Notes: generated from the letters alone by a model not told the origin. A stretch of 64,000 nucleotides of DNA from an uncultured Robinsoniella sp. (GCA_900540475.1 UQGG01000006.1:1-64000); one strand, 5' to 3'. Shown: positions 16,482 through 26,132, counted from the stretch's first letter. A program made the numbers and translations.

Positions 16482-18741
16482 ATGAATGATATTATAATCC
16501 GGGGTCTTTCAGAAAATAACTTAAAGCATGTTTCCCTAAAAATTCCCAAAGAAAAAATTGTAGTCTTCACAGGCGTGTCCGGATCCGGTAAATCCAGCAT
16601 CGTTTTTGATACTGTTGCCGCAGAATCCAGCCGGCAGATGAATGCTACCTATCCGGCTTTCGTCCGTTCCAGACTGCCAAAGTATAAAAAACCAAATGTA
16701 GAAATTATTGAAAACTTAACTCCTTCTGTGGTAGTAGATCAGTCTCCCCTGGGAGGCAACGCCAGATCCACAGTAGGCACGATCAGTGATCTGTATTCGG
16801 GATTACGGCTGCTGTTTTCCAGGATTGGGAAACCTTATGTGGGAACCGCTTCCTATTTTTCTTTTAATGACCCCAATGGGATGTGTAAAACCTGCTCCGG
16901 TCTTGGTAAGGTAACAGCCATAGATATGGAGGCACTTATAGACAAAGAAAAATCCTGGAATGAAGGATGTGTGAAGGATTCCACTTATAAGCCCGGTTCC
17001 TGGTATTGGAAACAGTATGCAGGTTCAGGGCTGTTTGATCTGAGTAAGCCGGTTAAAGACTATTCTGAGGAAGAATATAATTTGCTGATATACGGCACCC
17101 GTGACGGTAACAGTAAAAGCAAGCCCGAAAATTCGAAAGTAACAGGCTTACTTCGGAAATATAACAGCACACTTTTGAATCGTGACATCAGTGGTAAGAG
17201 CATGCATACACGTAATAAGTCACAGAATCTGATCACAGAAGCAGAGTGCAGTGATTGTCATGGAAAACGGCTGAATGGGGAAGTGTTAAACTGTAAGATT
17301 AACGGATATTCCATCGCTGATATGTCCGATATGGAACTTACCCAGCTGCGGGATGTTCTGGCTGAGATAACCGATAAGAATGTGAATATGCTGGTTCAGA
17401 ATCTCATTGAGGGGCTGGGCAGAATGATAGACATTGGTCTGCCTTACCTGCACCTGAACCGGGAATCACCAACCTTGTCCGGGGGTGAGGCCCAGCGCCT
17501 GAAACTAGTCCGCTATATGGGCAGCAGTTTAACCGGAATGACTTACATTTTTGATGAACCCAGCACCGGGATGCATCCCAGGGATGTTTATCGCATGAAC
17601 CGTCTGTTGGGACAGCTTCGCGACAAGGGCAATACCGTTCTTGTGGTAGAGCACGACAAGGATGTGATTTCCATTGCCGACTATGTGATCGATGTGGGAC
17701 CCCGGGCGGGACAGGACGGCGGGGAAATCGTCTTCATGGGCACATATCCGGAACTGCTGAAAGCAGATACCTTAACTGGAAAGGCAATGCTGGCATCCCT
17801 TCAGGTTAAGAAGCATCCGCGGCAACAGTCCGGCAGTCTGCCTGTCCGGGGGGCGGACCTGCACAATCTTAAAAATGTAGACGTGGATATTCCACTTGGT
17901 ATTATGACGGTTGTAACCGGCGTTGCGGGTTCCGGCAAAAGCACCCTCATTTCCCAGGTATTTGCTAAACAGTATGAAACGGAGATTGTAATGATTGATC
18001 AGGGTCCGATTACGGCAACCAATCGATCTACACCTGCATCTTATCTTGGGTTTTTTGATGAGATTCGAAAGCTTATGGCAAGAGAGAATGGAAAAGAAGA
18101 GGGGTTGTTTAGCTTTAATTCATCAGGTGCCTGTCCGGTTTGTGCCGGAAAAGGGGTGGTGGTTACAGAACTTGCGTTTATGGATCCCATCGTCACAGAG
18201 TGCGAGGCATGTTCGGGAACTCGATTCAATGAGGAAGCAATCGGATGCTTATACAAAGGGAAAAACATTGTTGAGCTTTTAGCACTGACTGCCTCTGAGG
18301 CATTGGAAGTATTTGAAGATGCCGGGATTATCCGGCGCCTGAAGTTAATGCAGCAGGTGGGGTTATCCTATCTTACATTGGGGCAGCCCCTTAGCACCTT
18401 GTCCGGAGGTGAGCGACAGAGAATCAAGCTTGCTAAGAATCTGGGAAAAAAGGGCAGTATCATTGTAATGGATGAGCCGACTACCGGGCTGCATTCCTCG
18501 GATATTGAAAATCTGATGAAATTATTTGATCGTATCCCGAGGAAATACACTGGTTGTTATTGAGCATAACCTGGATGTGGTAAAACAGGCAGACTGGGTT
18601 ATTGACATCGGTCCTGATGGCGGCAAAAATGGAGGTGAGGTCGTATTCCAGGGCACACCGCTGGATATGGTTCAATATGGGGAAACACTTACGGCTGATA
18701 GTCTCAAAAGATCCGGCACTCACAACAACTTCACTTTATAA
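16482..18741 (+). pseudogene. UvrA-like ABC ATPase (drug-resistance type), frameshifted near the C-terminus
   Basis: A short UvrA paralogue of about 750 residues, without the DNA-repair-length insertions, like DrrC-type resistance proteins. NBD1: Walker A GVSGSGKSS, zinc CxxC pairs (CKTCSGLG; CSDCHGKR), signature LSGGEAQRLKL, Walker B FDEPSTGMH. NBD2: GVAGSGKSTL, CPVCAGKG, LSGGERQRIKLAK, MDEPTTGLH. The reading frame stops at 18563 after MKLFDRIPRKYTGCY, while the +1 frame from about 18528 continues IVSRGNTLVVIEHNLDVV to 18741. Restoring one 5-bp CGTAT copy at 18531 gives LFDRIVSRGNT, so a slippage deletion is the simplest cause. The broken product loses the second switch His (IEH). A sequencing error is possible. 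Confidence 0.85.
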
Positions 18742-18749
18742 AAATTTAA

Positions 18750-18791
18750 CTGTTTATTGAACAGATGACATTATAACTGTTCAATAAACAG
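18750..18791. repeat. perfect 15-bp inverted repeat upstream of the epimerase promoter
   Basis: CTGTTTATTGAACAG (18750-18764) and its exact reverse complement CTGTTCAATAAACAG (18777-18791) are separated by 12 bases. Each arm is itself a partial dyad (CTGTT, 5 bases, AACAG). There is no T-tract, so it looks more like a pair of operator sites than a terminator. It ends 22 bases before the -35 at 18814. Confidence 0.6.
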
Positions 18792-18813
18792 CCACTCCCT
18801 GAAAATCTGCATA

Positions 18814-18842
18814 TTGTTTTACCTTCGCTATTTTTATATAAT
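18814..18842 (+). promoter_or_regulatory. sigma-A type promoter for the epimerase gene
   Basis: TTGTTT (18814-18819), 17-base spacer, TATAAT (18837-18842), 52 bases before the ATG at 18894. The -10 is perfect and the spacing optimal. Confidence 0.7.
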
Positions 18843-18893
18843 ACAGTTAAGATAGAAAATCAACAGTGTGTTCAATAGCGGAAGGTGATCCAT

Positions 18894-19886
18894 ATGAAAA
18901 AAATATACATCGTAACAGGGGCAAACGGGCATCTGGGAAGTACCATAATGAGATTTTTAAAGCGGAGGGGAGAAGAGGCAAGGGGACTTATTCTGCCCTC
19001 TGAGCCGGGGGAAGACAGTACCAAAGTCCACTATATCAAAGGTGACGTGCGGGACAAAGAGAGTCTGGCACTGTTATTTGCAGGAATTAAAAACAGAGAG
19101 ATTATAGTGATTCATACGGCTGGAATTATCGATATTTCCGAGAAAGTATCGGAACGGATGTATGACGTTAATGTAAATGGAACGAAGAATATTATTGAAC
19201 TGTGTAAGGAGTTTTCCGTAAAACGCCTGGTATATGTCAGCAGCGTACATGCAATTCCAGAGAAGAAATCAAGGGTATTAGAGGAAGTATCCCAATTTTC
19301 CCGGGATCTGGTAGAGGGCGGATATGCAAAGACAAAGGCAGAAGCCACCCAGGCGGTCCTGGAAGCGGCAAAAGATGGTCTGGATGCAGTTGTGGTACAT
19401 CCGTCCGGAATACTGGGACCTTATGACATGTCCGGAAACCATCTGGTCCAGATGGTAACGGATTATATTCATGGCAGACTTCCGGCATGTGTCCGGGGAG
19501 GCTATGACTTTGTGGATGTCCGTGATGTGGCAAAGGGATGTCTGACAGCGGCAGAAAAAGGAAAACGGGGAGAATGCTATATTCTGTCCAACCGTCATTA
19601 TGAAGTCAGCGATGTACTGAAAATGGTAAAGGAAGTCAAGGGAGGAAAAAACCTTCCGGAATTACCCATGTGGGTGGCAAAAGCGGCGGCTCCTGTGCTG
19701 GGACTTTATGCAAAGTGCAGGAAAGAAAGACCCCTTTATACCAAGTACTCCCTTTACACCCTGAACAGCAATGATAAGTTCTCCCATGACAAGGCAACCA
19801 GAGAATTAAACTACCATCCACGGGATCTGTATGTTACAATAAAGGATACGATCCGGTGGGTATGCAGTAAAAAGGGAAAGGCATAG
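18894..19886 (+). CDS. NAD-dependent epimerase/dehydratase (extended SDR)
   Basis: A 330-residue Rossmann-fold enzyme. The dinucleotide-binding motif is VTGANGHLGS (about residues 6-15), the catalytic Tyr-Lys pair is in GGYAKTKAEA and the Ser is in VYVSSVHAI. It resembles dihydroflavonol-4-reductase-like SDRs, which reduce or epimerise small carbonyl or sugar-nucleotide substrates; the real substrate is unknown. The start at 18894 follows GAAGGTG. The sigma-54 activator gene begins 41 bases downstream in the same direction, so the two may share this promoter. Confidence 0.85.
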   Translation: MKKIYIVTGANGHLGSTIMRFLKRRGEEARGLILPSEPGEDSTKVHYIKGDVRDKESLALLFAGIKNREIIVIHTAGIIDISEKVSERMYDVNVNGTKNIIELCKEFSVKRLVYVSSVHAIPEKKSRVLEEVSQFSRDLVEGGYAKTKAEATQAVLEAAKDGLDAVVVHPSGILGPYDMSGNHLVQMVTDYIHGRLPACVRGGYDFVDVRDVAKGCLTAAEKGKRGECYILSNRHYEVSDVLKMVKEVKGGKNLPELPMWVAKAAAPVLGLYAKCRKERPLYTKYSLYTLNSNDKFSHDKATRELNYHPRDLYVTIKDTIRWVCSKKGKA

Positions 19887-19927
19887 ACCACCCGGTTTGA
19901 AACATTGAAAACTTACAGGAGAATACT

Positions 19928-21760
19928 ATGCCGAGCCTATTGTTACAGATACAGGAAACAGTAATCAAGTATGCACAAATTATGTCGGAAATTGCCCATG
20001 TGGATGTGGAGGTAGTGGATGAAAATCTCTACCGGGTAGCGGGAACCGGAATGTTTGCCGCACATGTGAATCAGGATATGTCCTCAGAAGGGTATGTGTA
20101 CCGCCACCTGATTAAAACGGGCAACAGCGTGGTGATTTATAATCCGGGAAGGGATGCACTCTGCAGGGAGTGCCCAAAGAAGGATACCTGCACTGAGGAA
20201 ATTGAAATTTCCATGCCACTTCATCTGGGAGGGGAAATTATCGGTGCAATCGGCCTTGTAGGCAGCTCCATAGACCAGAAAAAACTGATTTTGGAAAACG
20301 AAAAAACTTATCTGGAGCTGGTCGGACAGATAGCGGACTTTATTGTAGTAAAAGCCACAGAACTGATCGAAAGAAAAAAGAGGGATTCTCTGCTGGATAC
20401 GCTGGACTGTACCATTAACTGTATGGATCAGGGGATCTTAATTATGGGCAGCGATGAAGTGATCACAACAGCAAATGAAGCAGCCAAACGACAGCTTAAT
20501 GAAAATCTGTTAGAGGGTATGAGAGCTGATCTTAAGACAACCGGGGATAAATTGAGCCATGAGACGGAATATCACCTGGTGCTGAAGGAGAAAAAGTTTT
20601 CTGTTATGGGCAGGCTTTATGACCTCCGCAATCCCACAAAGCGTTATTCTAAGGTTTTATTATTTAAGGACAGCAAGGATGTCCAGAAAAAATTGTATGA
20701 GATGACAGCAACGGTACATACCTTAAGTTCCGGAAATATTATTGGAAACAGTGAAAAGACCGGAAAATTGAAAACTGAAATTGATAAGGTGGCAAAGAGT
20801 ACATCTACCGTTTTAATTACCGGAGAAAGCGGAACCGGTAAGGAAATGGTCGCCACTGCCATCTGGAATGCCAGCGACAGGAAGGACAAGCAGTTTGTAG
20901 CCATTAATTGTGCCGCAATTCCGGAAGCACTTTTGGAATCGGAATTATTTGGATACGTAAAAGGGGCATTTACCGGGGCAGATCCCCATGGCAGAATCGG
21001 TAAATTCGAACTGGCAAGTCAGGGAGTTATTTTTCTGGATGAAATAGGGGATATGCCTCTTTACCTACAGGCAAAACTTCTGCGGGTTCTTCAGGAGAGA
21101 AGTATCATCCGTATCGGGTCAAATCAGGTGATTCCAATAGATGTCCGGATCATTGCAGCAACAAATAAAGATTTAAAGGAAATGATGGCGGCAAAGAAGT
21201 TCCGGGAAGATCTGTATTACCGCCTTAATGTTATCCCCATGAAGATAGATCCCCTTCGGGAGCGCAGGGAAGATATCCCGGAGCTGGTGTCCTATTTTGC
21301 AAAACGCTATGCAACGCTCTTTGGCAAACAGCTGTGGAAGATTGATGACGATACCATGAATAAGCTTATATGCCATCCCTGGTATGGAAATGTAAGAGAA
21401 CTGGAAAATACCGTAGAGTTCATGATTAATATGATGGAGGAAGACGGAATATTGAACCAGAAGACATTGCCGGGAGATTTCTGCAAGATCGGACAAAGTA
21501 TTGCAAGCATCACTGGACAAATGACGGATTATACACCTGAGAACATTGCGGGCGACGGATTCGGGAACCATCTGCCTCAGAATGCAGAAAATTCAGAAGC
21601 CCCCATGAAGTCCATCATCCCGCTAAAAGAATTGGAAAGAAGAGAGATACAAAAGGCGATAGACCTCTATGGAAATACTACCCATGGCAAAAAAGAGGCA
21701 GCACACAGTCTTGGAATCGGGCTTGCCACACTTTATAGAAAATTGGGAGAAGAGCTGTGA
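19928..21760 (+). CDS. sigma-54-dependent activator (YgeV/RocR-like)
   Basis: A 610-residue bacterial enhancer-binding protein. The N-terminal 150 residues form a GAF-like sensor with a C-x2-C-x5-C cluster (LCRECPKKDTC). A PAS-like segment follows (about 155-240). The AAA+ domain carries Walker A GESGTGKE (299-306), the sigma-54 contact loop GAFTGA (346-351) and Walker B VIFLDEIGDM. A Fis-type helix-turn-helix ends the protein (NTTHGKKEAAHSLGIGLATL). A textbook -24/-12 promoter lies just downstream of it before the ygeX-like gene, so the regulated target is almost certainly the adjoining operon, as with ygeV beside ygeX in E. coli. Confidence 0.93.
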   Translation: MPSLLLQIQETVIKYAQIMSEIAHVDVEVVDENLYRVAGTGMFAAHVNQDMSSEGYVYRHLIKTGNSVVIYNPGRDALCRECPKKDTCTEEIEISMPLHLGGEIIGAIGLVGSSIDQKKLILENEKTYLELVGQIADFIVVKATELIERKKRDSLLDTLDCTINCMDQGILIMGSDEVITTANEAAKRQLNENLLEGMRADLKTTGDKLSHETEYHLVLKEKKFSVMGRLYDLRNPTKRYSKVLLFKDSKDVQKKLYEMTATVHTLSSGNIIGNSEKTGKLKTEIDKVAKSTSTVLITGESGTGKEMVATAIWNASDRKDKQFVAINCAAIPEALLESELFGYVKGAFTGADPHGRIGKFELASQGVIFLDEIGDMPLYLQAKLLRVLQERSIIRIGSNQVIPIDVRIIAATNKDLKEMMAAKKFREDLYYRLNVIPMKIDPLRERREDIPELVSYFAKRYATLFGKQLWKIDDDTMNKLICHPWYGNVRELENTVEFMINMMEEDGILNQKTLPGDFCKIGQSIASITGQMTDYTPENIAGDGFGNHLPQNAENSEAPMKSIIPLKELERREIQKAIDLYGNTTHGKKEAAHSLGIGLATLYRKLGEEL

Positions 21761-21768
21761 GAGGTAAA

Positions 21769-21848
21769 TTCTCCATTTGAGAAAAAGCAATAATTATCAA
21801 AATGAGAATAAATATTTCCCAAAATGAGAAAAATTCTTAAAATGAGAA
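21769..21848. promoter_or_regulatory. array of TGAGAA sites, candidate enhancer for the sigma-54 activator
   Basis: A perfect dyad TTCTC-CATTT-GAGAA lies at 21769-21783. Three copies of AAAATGAGAA follow at 21799-21808, 21821-21830 and 21839-21848, with a TTCTT complement between the last two. The array sits 170-250 bases upstream of the -24/-12 promoter, the usual distance for enhancer-binding sites. Confidence 0.55.
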
Positions 21849-21850
21849 TA

Positions 21851-21910
21851 AAAACGTCAGAGAGGACAGAGGATTTTCAGTAATTCTTTGCTCTTCTTTG
21901 ACGTTTTTTT
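21851..21910 (+). terminator. candidate terminator after the activator gene
   Basis: AAAACGTCA (21851-21859) pairs with TGACGTTTT (21899-21907), partly extended by AGAG/CTCT inside, and runs into seven T residues. The loop is long, so strength is uncertain. Confidence 0.5.
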
Positions 21911-22015
21911 ATAATTTTATAAAATCCCCCAAAAGCCTGGATTCTCAATAAAAATCAGCGTGTTTTTGTAATAAAGACGTTGCCTTGGAAAAAATTATCT
22001 GGTTTTATAAAAACC

Positions 22016-22031
22016 TGGCACGCAATTTGCT
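22016..22031 (+). promoter_or_regulatory. sigma-54 promoter (-24/-12)
   Basis: TGGCACGCAATTTGCT matches the sigma-54 consensus TGGCACG-N4-TTGC(A/T) at every fixed position. The start of transcription would fall near 22043, 44 bases before the ygeX-like ATG, which also excludes the upstream in-frame start at 21985. It follows the gene for a sigma-54 activator. Confidence 0.93.
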
Positions 22032-22086
22032 CTATATAATTAATAGAAATATGAGCAGAAACAAAAAAATAATTGAAGGAGTTGTT

Positions 22087-23301
22087 ATGATGAAGCAGGA
22101 ATTTAAATTAGTACAAATGCCAAGAAAAGACGGAACGAAGTTCAATCTGGATTTTCTCAGCATGGAGGCAGCAAAAAAAGTACAGGGATTCCATGCCAGC
22201 TTTCCCGTATATGACAAAACCCCATTGGTACATTTGAATGAAACGGCAAAGGAACTGGGATTGAAAGCGGTTTACGTAAAAGATGAATCTTATCGGTTCG
22301 GGCTGAATGCTTTTAAGGTATTAGGCGGCAGTTATGCAATTGGAAGCTTTCTGGCAAACCGGCTGGGGATGAGTATCACAGATCTGCCTTATGAAAAAAT
22401 GGTATCCGGTGAAGTAAGGAAAAGGCTTGGGGACATTACATTCATTACCGCAACAGACGGCAACCACGGAAGAGGTGTGGCATGGACGGCAAATCAGCTG
22501 AAGCAGAAGGCGGTGGTCTATATGCCAAAGGGAAGTTCCAGGGAGAGACTGGACAATATTCGCCGGGAAGGTGCAGATGCTTCCATCACGGATCTGAATT
22601 ATGATGAGGCTGTCCGGCTGGCAAACGCACAGGCGAACCAAAAGGGATGGGTAATGGTACAGGATACCGCATGGGAAGGCTATGAGGATATCCCGGCATG
22701 GATTATGCAGGGGTATGGCACTATGGGATATGAAGCATATGAACAGCTTGAGAAGAAACCGACACATATTTTTTTACAGGCAGGTGTGGGATCAATGGCT
22801 GGAGCAGTGGCAGGATTTTTCTCCAGCGTATATGGAGATGACCGCCCGATTATTACAATTGTGGAACCTGATAAAGCGGATTGCGTCTACCGCACTGCCA
22901 AAGCAAATGACGGCAGGCTGCATTTTGTAACAGGAGAGATGAATACGATCATGGCGGGACTGGCATGCGGAGAGCCATGCAGCATCGGATGGGAAGTATT
23001 AAGGGATTATGCGGATAACTTCATATCCTGCCCGGACTATGCGGCAGCTAAGGGCATGCGGATACTTGGCAGTCCTTCAAAAGGCGACACCAGAGTCATA
23101 TCCGGTGAAAGCGGAGCAGCCGCGTTTGGCTGTGTGGCGGAAATTATGACAAATCCCGAATTAGGGGAAATGAAAAAACAATTAAAACTGGATGAAAACT
23201 CAGAAGTTCTGTTCTTCAGTACAGAAGGGGATACAGACCGGAAAAGTTACCGTGAAATTGTATGGGATGGTAAATATACGAGTATAACTCCCGGCAAATA
23301 A
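22087..23301 (+). CDS. dpaL: diaminopropionate ammonia-lyase (DpaL/YgeX)
   Basis: A 404-residue fold-type II PLP enzyme that converts 2,3-diaminopropionate to pyruvate and two ammonia. The PLP lysine is Lys77 in GLNAFKVLGGSYA, the same number as in the E. coli enzyme. The phosphate-binding Gly-rich segment is AGVGSMAGAVAGFF and the Asp/Asn motif TDGNHGRGVAW is typical. GAAGGAG supports ATG 22087 or 22090. A small hairpin (CCGGCAAA/TTTGCCGG, 23291-23316) spans its stop codon. It is the first gene of the sigma-54-driven operon. Confidence 0.93.
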   Translation: MMKQEFKLVQMPRKDGTKFNLDFLSMEAAKKVQGFHASFPVYDKTPLVHLNETAKELGLKAVYVKDESYRFGLNAFKVLGGSYAIGSFLANRLGMSITDLPYEKMVSGEVRKRLGDITFITATDGNHGRGVAWTANQLKQKAVVYMPKGSSRERLDNIRREGADASITDLNYDEAVRLANAQANQKGWVMVQDTAWEGYEDIPAWIMQGYGTMGYEAYEQLEKKPTHIFLQAGVGSMAGAVAGFFSSVYGDDRPIITIVEPDKADCVYRTAKANDGRLHFVTGEMNTIMAGLACGEPCSIGWEVLRDYADNFISCPDYAAAKGMRILGSPSKGDTRVISGESGAAAFGCVAEIMTNPELGEMKKQLKLDENSEVLFFSTEGDTDRKSYREIVWDGKYTSITPGK

Positions 23302-23387
23302 CAAAATGTTTGCCGGAACCACCCTGTTATTTACTTTAAGTTATTCTTGTGAAAAATATCTGACAAAGTTTAAAGGAGGATTTCAAA

Positions 23388-24572
23388 ATGCTATCAAATG
23401 ACAGAGCAGAGCAGGTCATCGGTTTATGCCAGGAAATGATAAGACAAAAAAGTTATTCTGGCGAAGAGCAGGGGGCAGCTGCAGTATTGCAGAAAAATAT
23501 GAAAGAGATGGGTTTTGATGAGGTGACCATAGACCGCTATGGAAACATCATTGGCTGCATCCGTGGAAATATCCCCGGGAAAAAAATATTGTTTGACGGG
23601 CATATTGATACCGTTCCGGTAACGGAAGAAGATAAATGGGAATACCCGCCTTTTGCTGCAGAAATACATGACGGTAAAATTTATGGAAGAGGCACCAGTG
23701 ATATGAAGGGCGCTGTCTCCGCCATGACGTGTGCAGCAGCAGATTTTGCGAAAGACACCGGCAGAAAATTCCCGGGTGAGATCTACGTAGCAGGAGTCGT
23801 ACATGAGGAGTGCTTTGAGGGTGTGGCAGCCAGAGAGATCAGCAAGTATGTTAAGCCCGACTATGTTGTAATCGGAGAAGCATCCCAGTTGAATATAAAG
23901 ATTGGGCAGAGGGGAAGGGCAGAAATTGTCGTGGAGACATTTGGAAGGGCATGCCACTCTGCAAATCCCGAAAAAGGAATAAATTCTGTATATAAAATGG
24001 CTAAAGTGATTGAAGCAATCCGTGGGCTTAAGCCTACCAGCCATCCGGTTTTGGGAGATGGCATACTGGAACTTACCGATATCAAATCATCCCCATATCC
24101 CGGCGCTTCCGTGGTACCGGAATACTGCAGGGTCACTTATGACAGAAGGCTTTTGGTGGGGGAAACCAAGGAAAGCGTGCTGGCACCCATTCAGGAACTG
24201 CTGGAAAAATTAATGGAAGAGGATCCGGACTTAAAGGTAAAAGCTTCCTATGCGGTGGGGAAAGAGATCTGCCATACGGGAAATGAAATTGAAGGAGAAC
24301 GCTTTTTCCCGGGCTGGCTGTATGACGAAAAGGCAGCCTTTGTCCAGGATGTCTGCCGGGAATTAAGAGGCATCGGCTTTGATCCTCAGATTACCCAGTA
24401 CAATTTCTGCACTAACGGCAGCCACTATGCAGGTGAAGCGGGAATACCCACGTTTGGACTGGGTCCTTCCCGGGAAAATCTGGCACATACCATGAATGAG
24501 TACATCGAAACAGAACAGCTGACGAAGGTTACGGAATGTTATTATGGGGTTATGAAAGCACTGCTGAAATGA
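23388..24572 (+). CDS. ygeY: M20-family peptidase/deacylase, YgeY
   Basis: A 394-residue di-zinc amidohydrolase of the ArgE/DapE/YgeY group. Metal ligands are visible: FDGHIDTVPV (His), GRGTSDMKGAV (bridging Asp), VHEECFEG (Glu pair, general base), VIGEAS (Glu) and NGSHYAGEAG (His). A dimerisation domain lies between about residues 180 and 290. It follows ygeX in the same order as in E. coli and is preceded by AAAGGAGG. It probably hydrolyses an acylated or carbamoylated amino acid that feeds or follows the lyase. Confidence 0.92.
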   Translation: MLSNDRAEQVIGLCQEMIRQKSYSGEEQGAAAVLQKNMKEMGFDEVTIDRYGNIIGCIRGNIPGKKILFDGHIDTVPVTEEDKWEYPPFAAEIHDGKIYGRGTSDMKGAVSAMTCAAADFAKDTGRKFPGEIYVAGVVHEECFEGVAAREISKYVKPDYVVIGEASQLNIKIGQRGRAEIVVETFGRACHSANPEKGINSVYKMAKVIEAIRGLKPTSHPVLGDGILELTDIKSSPYPGASVVPEYCRVTYDRRLLVGETKESVLAPIQELLEKLMEEDPDLKVKASYAVGKEICHTGNEIEGERFFPGWLYDEKAAFVQDVCRELRGIGFDPQITQYNFCTNGSHYAGEAGIPTFGLGPSRENLAHTMNEYIETEQLTKVTECYYGVMKALLK

Positions 24573-24623
24573 TAAATGGATATTTTAATGGTTAAAGTTA
24601 GCAAATATAAGGAGGGTTTTTCT

Positions 24624-26048
24624 ATGTATGATTTAATTGTTAAGAATGGTCAGGTAGTATCACCATCATCTACCGTACAGTGTGATATAGCAGTAAAAGA
24701 CGGAAAAATAGCGGCTCTGGGTAAGTTTGGGGATTCGGAGGCAGACAGAGTCATTGATGCAGCAGGCAAATATGTCCTTCCGGGAGGCGTGGAGGCACAT
24801 ATGCACTGCCAGGCTCCTTTCCAGGGATGCCTGGGGGCAAATGACTTCTTTGAACAGTCCGTCAGCGCAGCTTATGGAGGAGTAACAACATTTATGGACT
24901 TTGCAAATATGGGAAAAGGAGACTCTCCGTTTCAACAGGCACTGGCACGGGCAGAAGAAATGAAGGATTCCGCCATTGATTTCAGTGTTCATGGAAAGTT
25001 TGTAGAATCCACAGAAGAAGCAATAGCTGACATTGATAAAATGGCGGCTTACGGAATTCCTACCTTCAAGATGTTCATGACCTATAAAAAAGAAGGGGTA
25101 ATGAGCGACGAGGAAACCATGCTCCGGGTCTTCTACAAAGCAAAAGAAGTCGGGGGGCTTCCTATGCTTCACTGCGAAGACAATACCATTGCTGAGGCAA
25201 ATATTGAGGAATGCAGAAAAAAGAATGATATGAGCTGGGTTAATTTTGCAAAATGTAAACCGGTATTGTGTGAAGCAGCGGCATTTTCAAAAGCAGCCTA
25301 TCTTGCAAAATATACACAGTGCCCCATATTAGTCGTACATACCACAAATGAAGATGCATTAAATACCGCAAGGCGGGCTCACGCAGAAGGACAGCCGGTC
25401 TATGTGGAAACGGGAACCCATTACCTCACCCTGTTTGATGATATTTACGAAAGGGAAGACGGTTATCTGGCAATCTGTTCCCCGCCGCTTAGAACACCAG
25501 AAGATGCAAAAGCACTGTGGAAGGGAATTGAGGATGGAACAATTCTGCTAACCGGTTCGGATGACTGCACATTTGATGTGGATGAAAAATCTGCATTTCT
25601 AGAAAAAGGCCCTGATGGAAAATGGGTGCAGGACTTCACAAAAGTTGTAAACGGACTGTCGGGAATTGAAATAAGACTGCCGGTTTTATTGTCCGAAGGA
25701 GTACAAAAAGGCAGGATTTCCATCAATAAAGTATGTGCTCTTACCAGCACCAATATTGCTAAAATTTACGGATGCTATCCGCAAAAGGGAATTATTGCGC
25801 CTGGATCGGATGCAGACCTGGTTATCGTAGATATGGAAAAAGAGGTTACTTTGTCTAAAGATACCCTTCACAATAATATCAGTTACTGCCTCCATGAAGG
25901 CTTTCAGGTAAAAGGTTATCCGGTTATGACTATAGCGAGGGGCAGCGTCATCATCGAGAATGGGGCATTCACAGGGGAAAAGGGAGCAGGACGTTTTCTG
26001 AAACGAAAAATCGCACCGGACTATCTGAAACAATACGGCTTAGACTAG
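24624..26048 (+). CDS. hyuA: dihydropyrimidinase/hydantoinase (HyuA-like)
   Basis: A 474-residue cyclic amidohydrolase that opens hydantoin or dihydropyrimidine rings. Zinc motif AHMHC (in GGVEAHMHCQAP), the carbamylated Lys in PTFKMFMTYK, PMLHCEDN, LVVHTTN and the Asp in LTGSDDCTF are in the expected order. The start at 24624 follows AAGGAGGG; an upstream ATG at 24576 has no site. It follows ygeY by 51 bases, matching the ygeX-ygeY-hyuA order of enterobacteria. The HxH reads HMH where many homologues have HTH. Confidence 0.9.
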   Translation: MYDLIVKNGQVVSPSSTVQCDIAVKDGKIAALGKFGDSEADRVIDAAGKYVLPGGVEAHMHCQAPFQGCLGANDFFEQSVSAAYGGVTTFMDFANMGKGDSPFQQALARAEEMKDSAIDFSVHGKFVESTEEAIADIDKMAAYGIPTFKMFMTYKKEGVMSDEETMLRVFYKAKEVGGLPMLHCEDNTIAEANIEECRKKNDMSWVNFAKCKPVLCEAAAFSKAAYLAKYTQCPILVVHTTNEDALNTARRAHAEGQPVYVETGTHYLTLFDDIYEREDGYLAICSPPLRTPEDAKALWKGIEDGTILLTGSDDCTFDVDEKSAFLEKGPDGKWVQDFTKVVNGLSGIEIRLPVLLSEGVQKGRISINKVCALTSTNIAKIYGCYPQKGIIAPGSDADLVIVDMEKEVTLSKDTLHNNISYCLHEGFQVKGYPVMTIARGSVIIENGAFTGEKGAGRFLKRKIAPDYLKQYGLD

Positions 26049-26056
26049 TACTTTAT

Positions 26057-26089
26057 CCGGATAGTATTCATAGTGGAAGTACTGTCCGG
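26057..26089 (+). repeat. small intercistronic hairpin
   Basis: CCGGATAGTA and TACTGTCCGG form an imperfect 10-bp stem with a 13-base loop between hyuA and the permease gene. No T-tract; likely an mRNA structure within the operon. Confidence 0.4.
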
Positions 26090-26132
26090 CTGGAGCATGT
26101 TTAATAAACAGGAGAAATAGGAGAATGGTATT

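Noticed and set aside
18526..18741. Separate small gene after the UvrA-like ORF
   Set aside because: Its translation is the exact family continuation of the UvrA-like C-terminus in the +1 frame and has no ribosome binding site.
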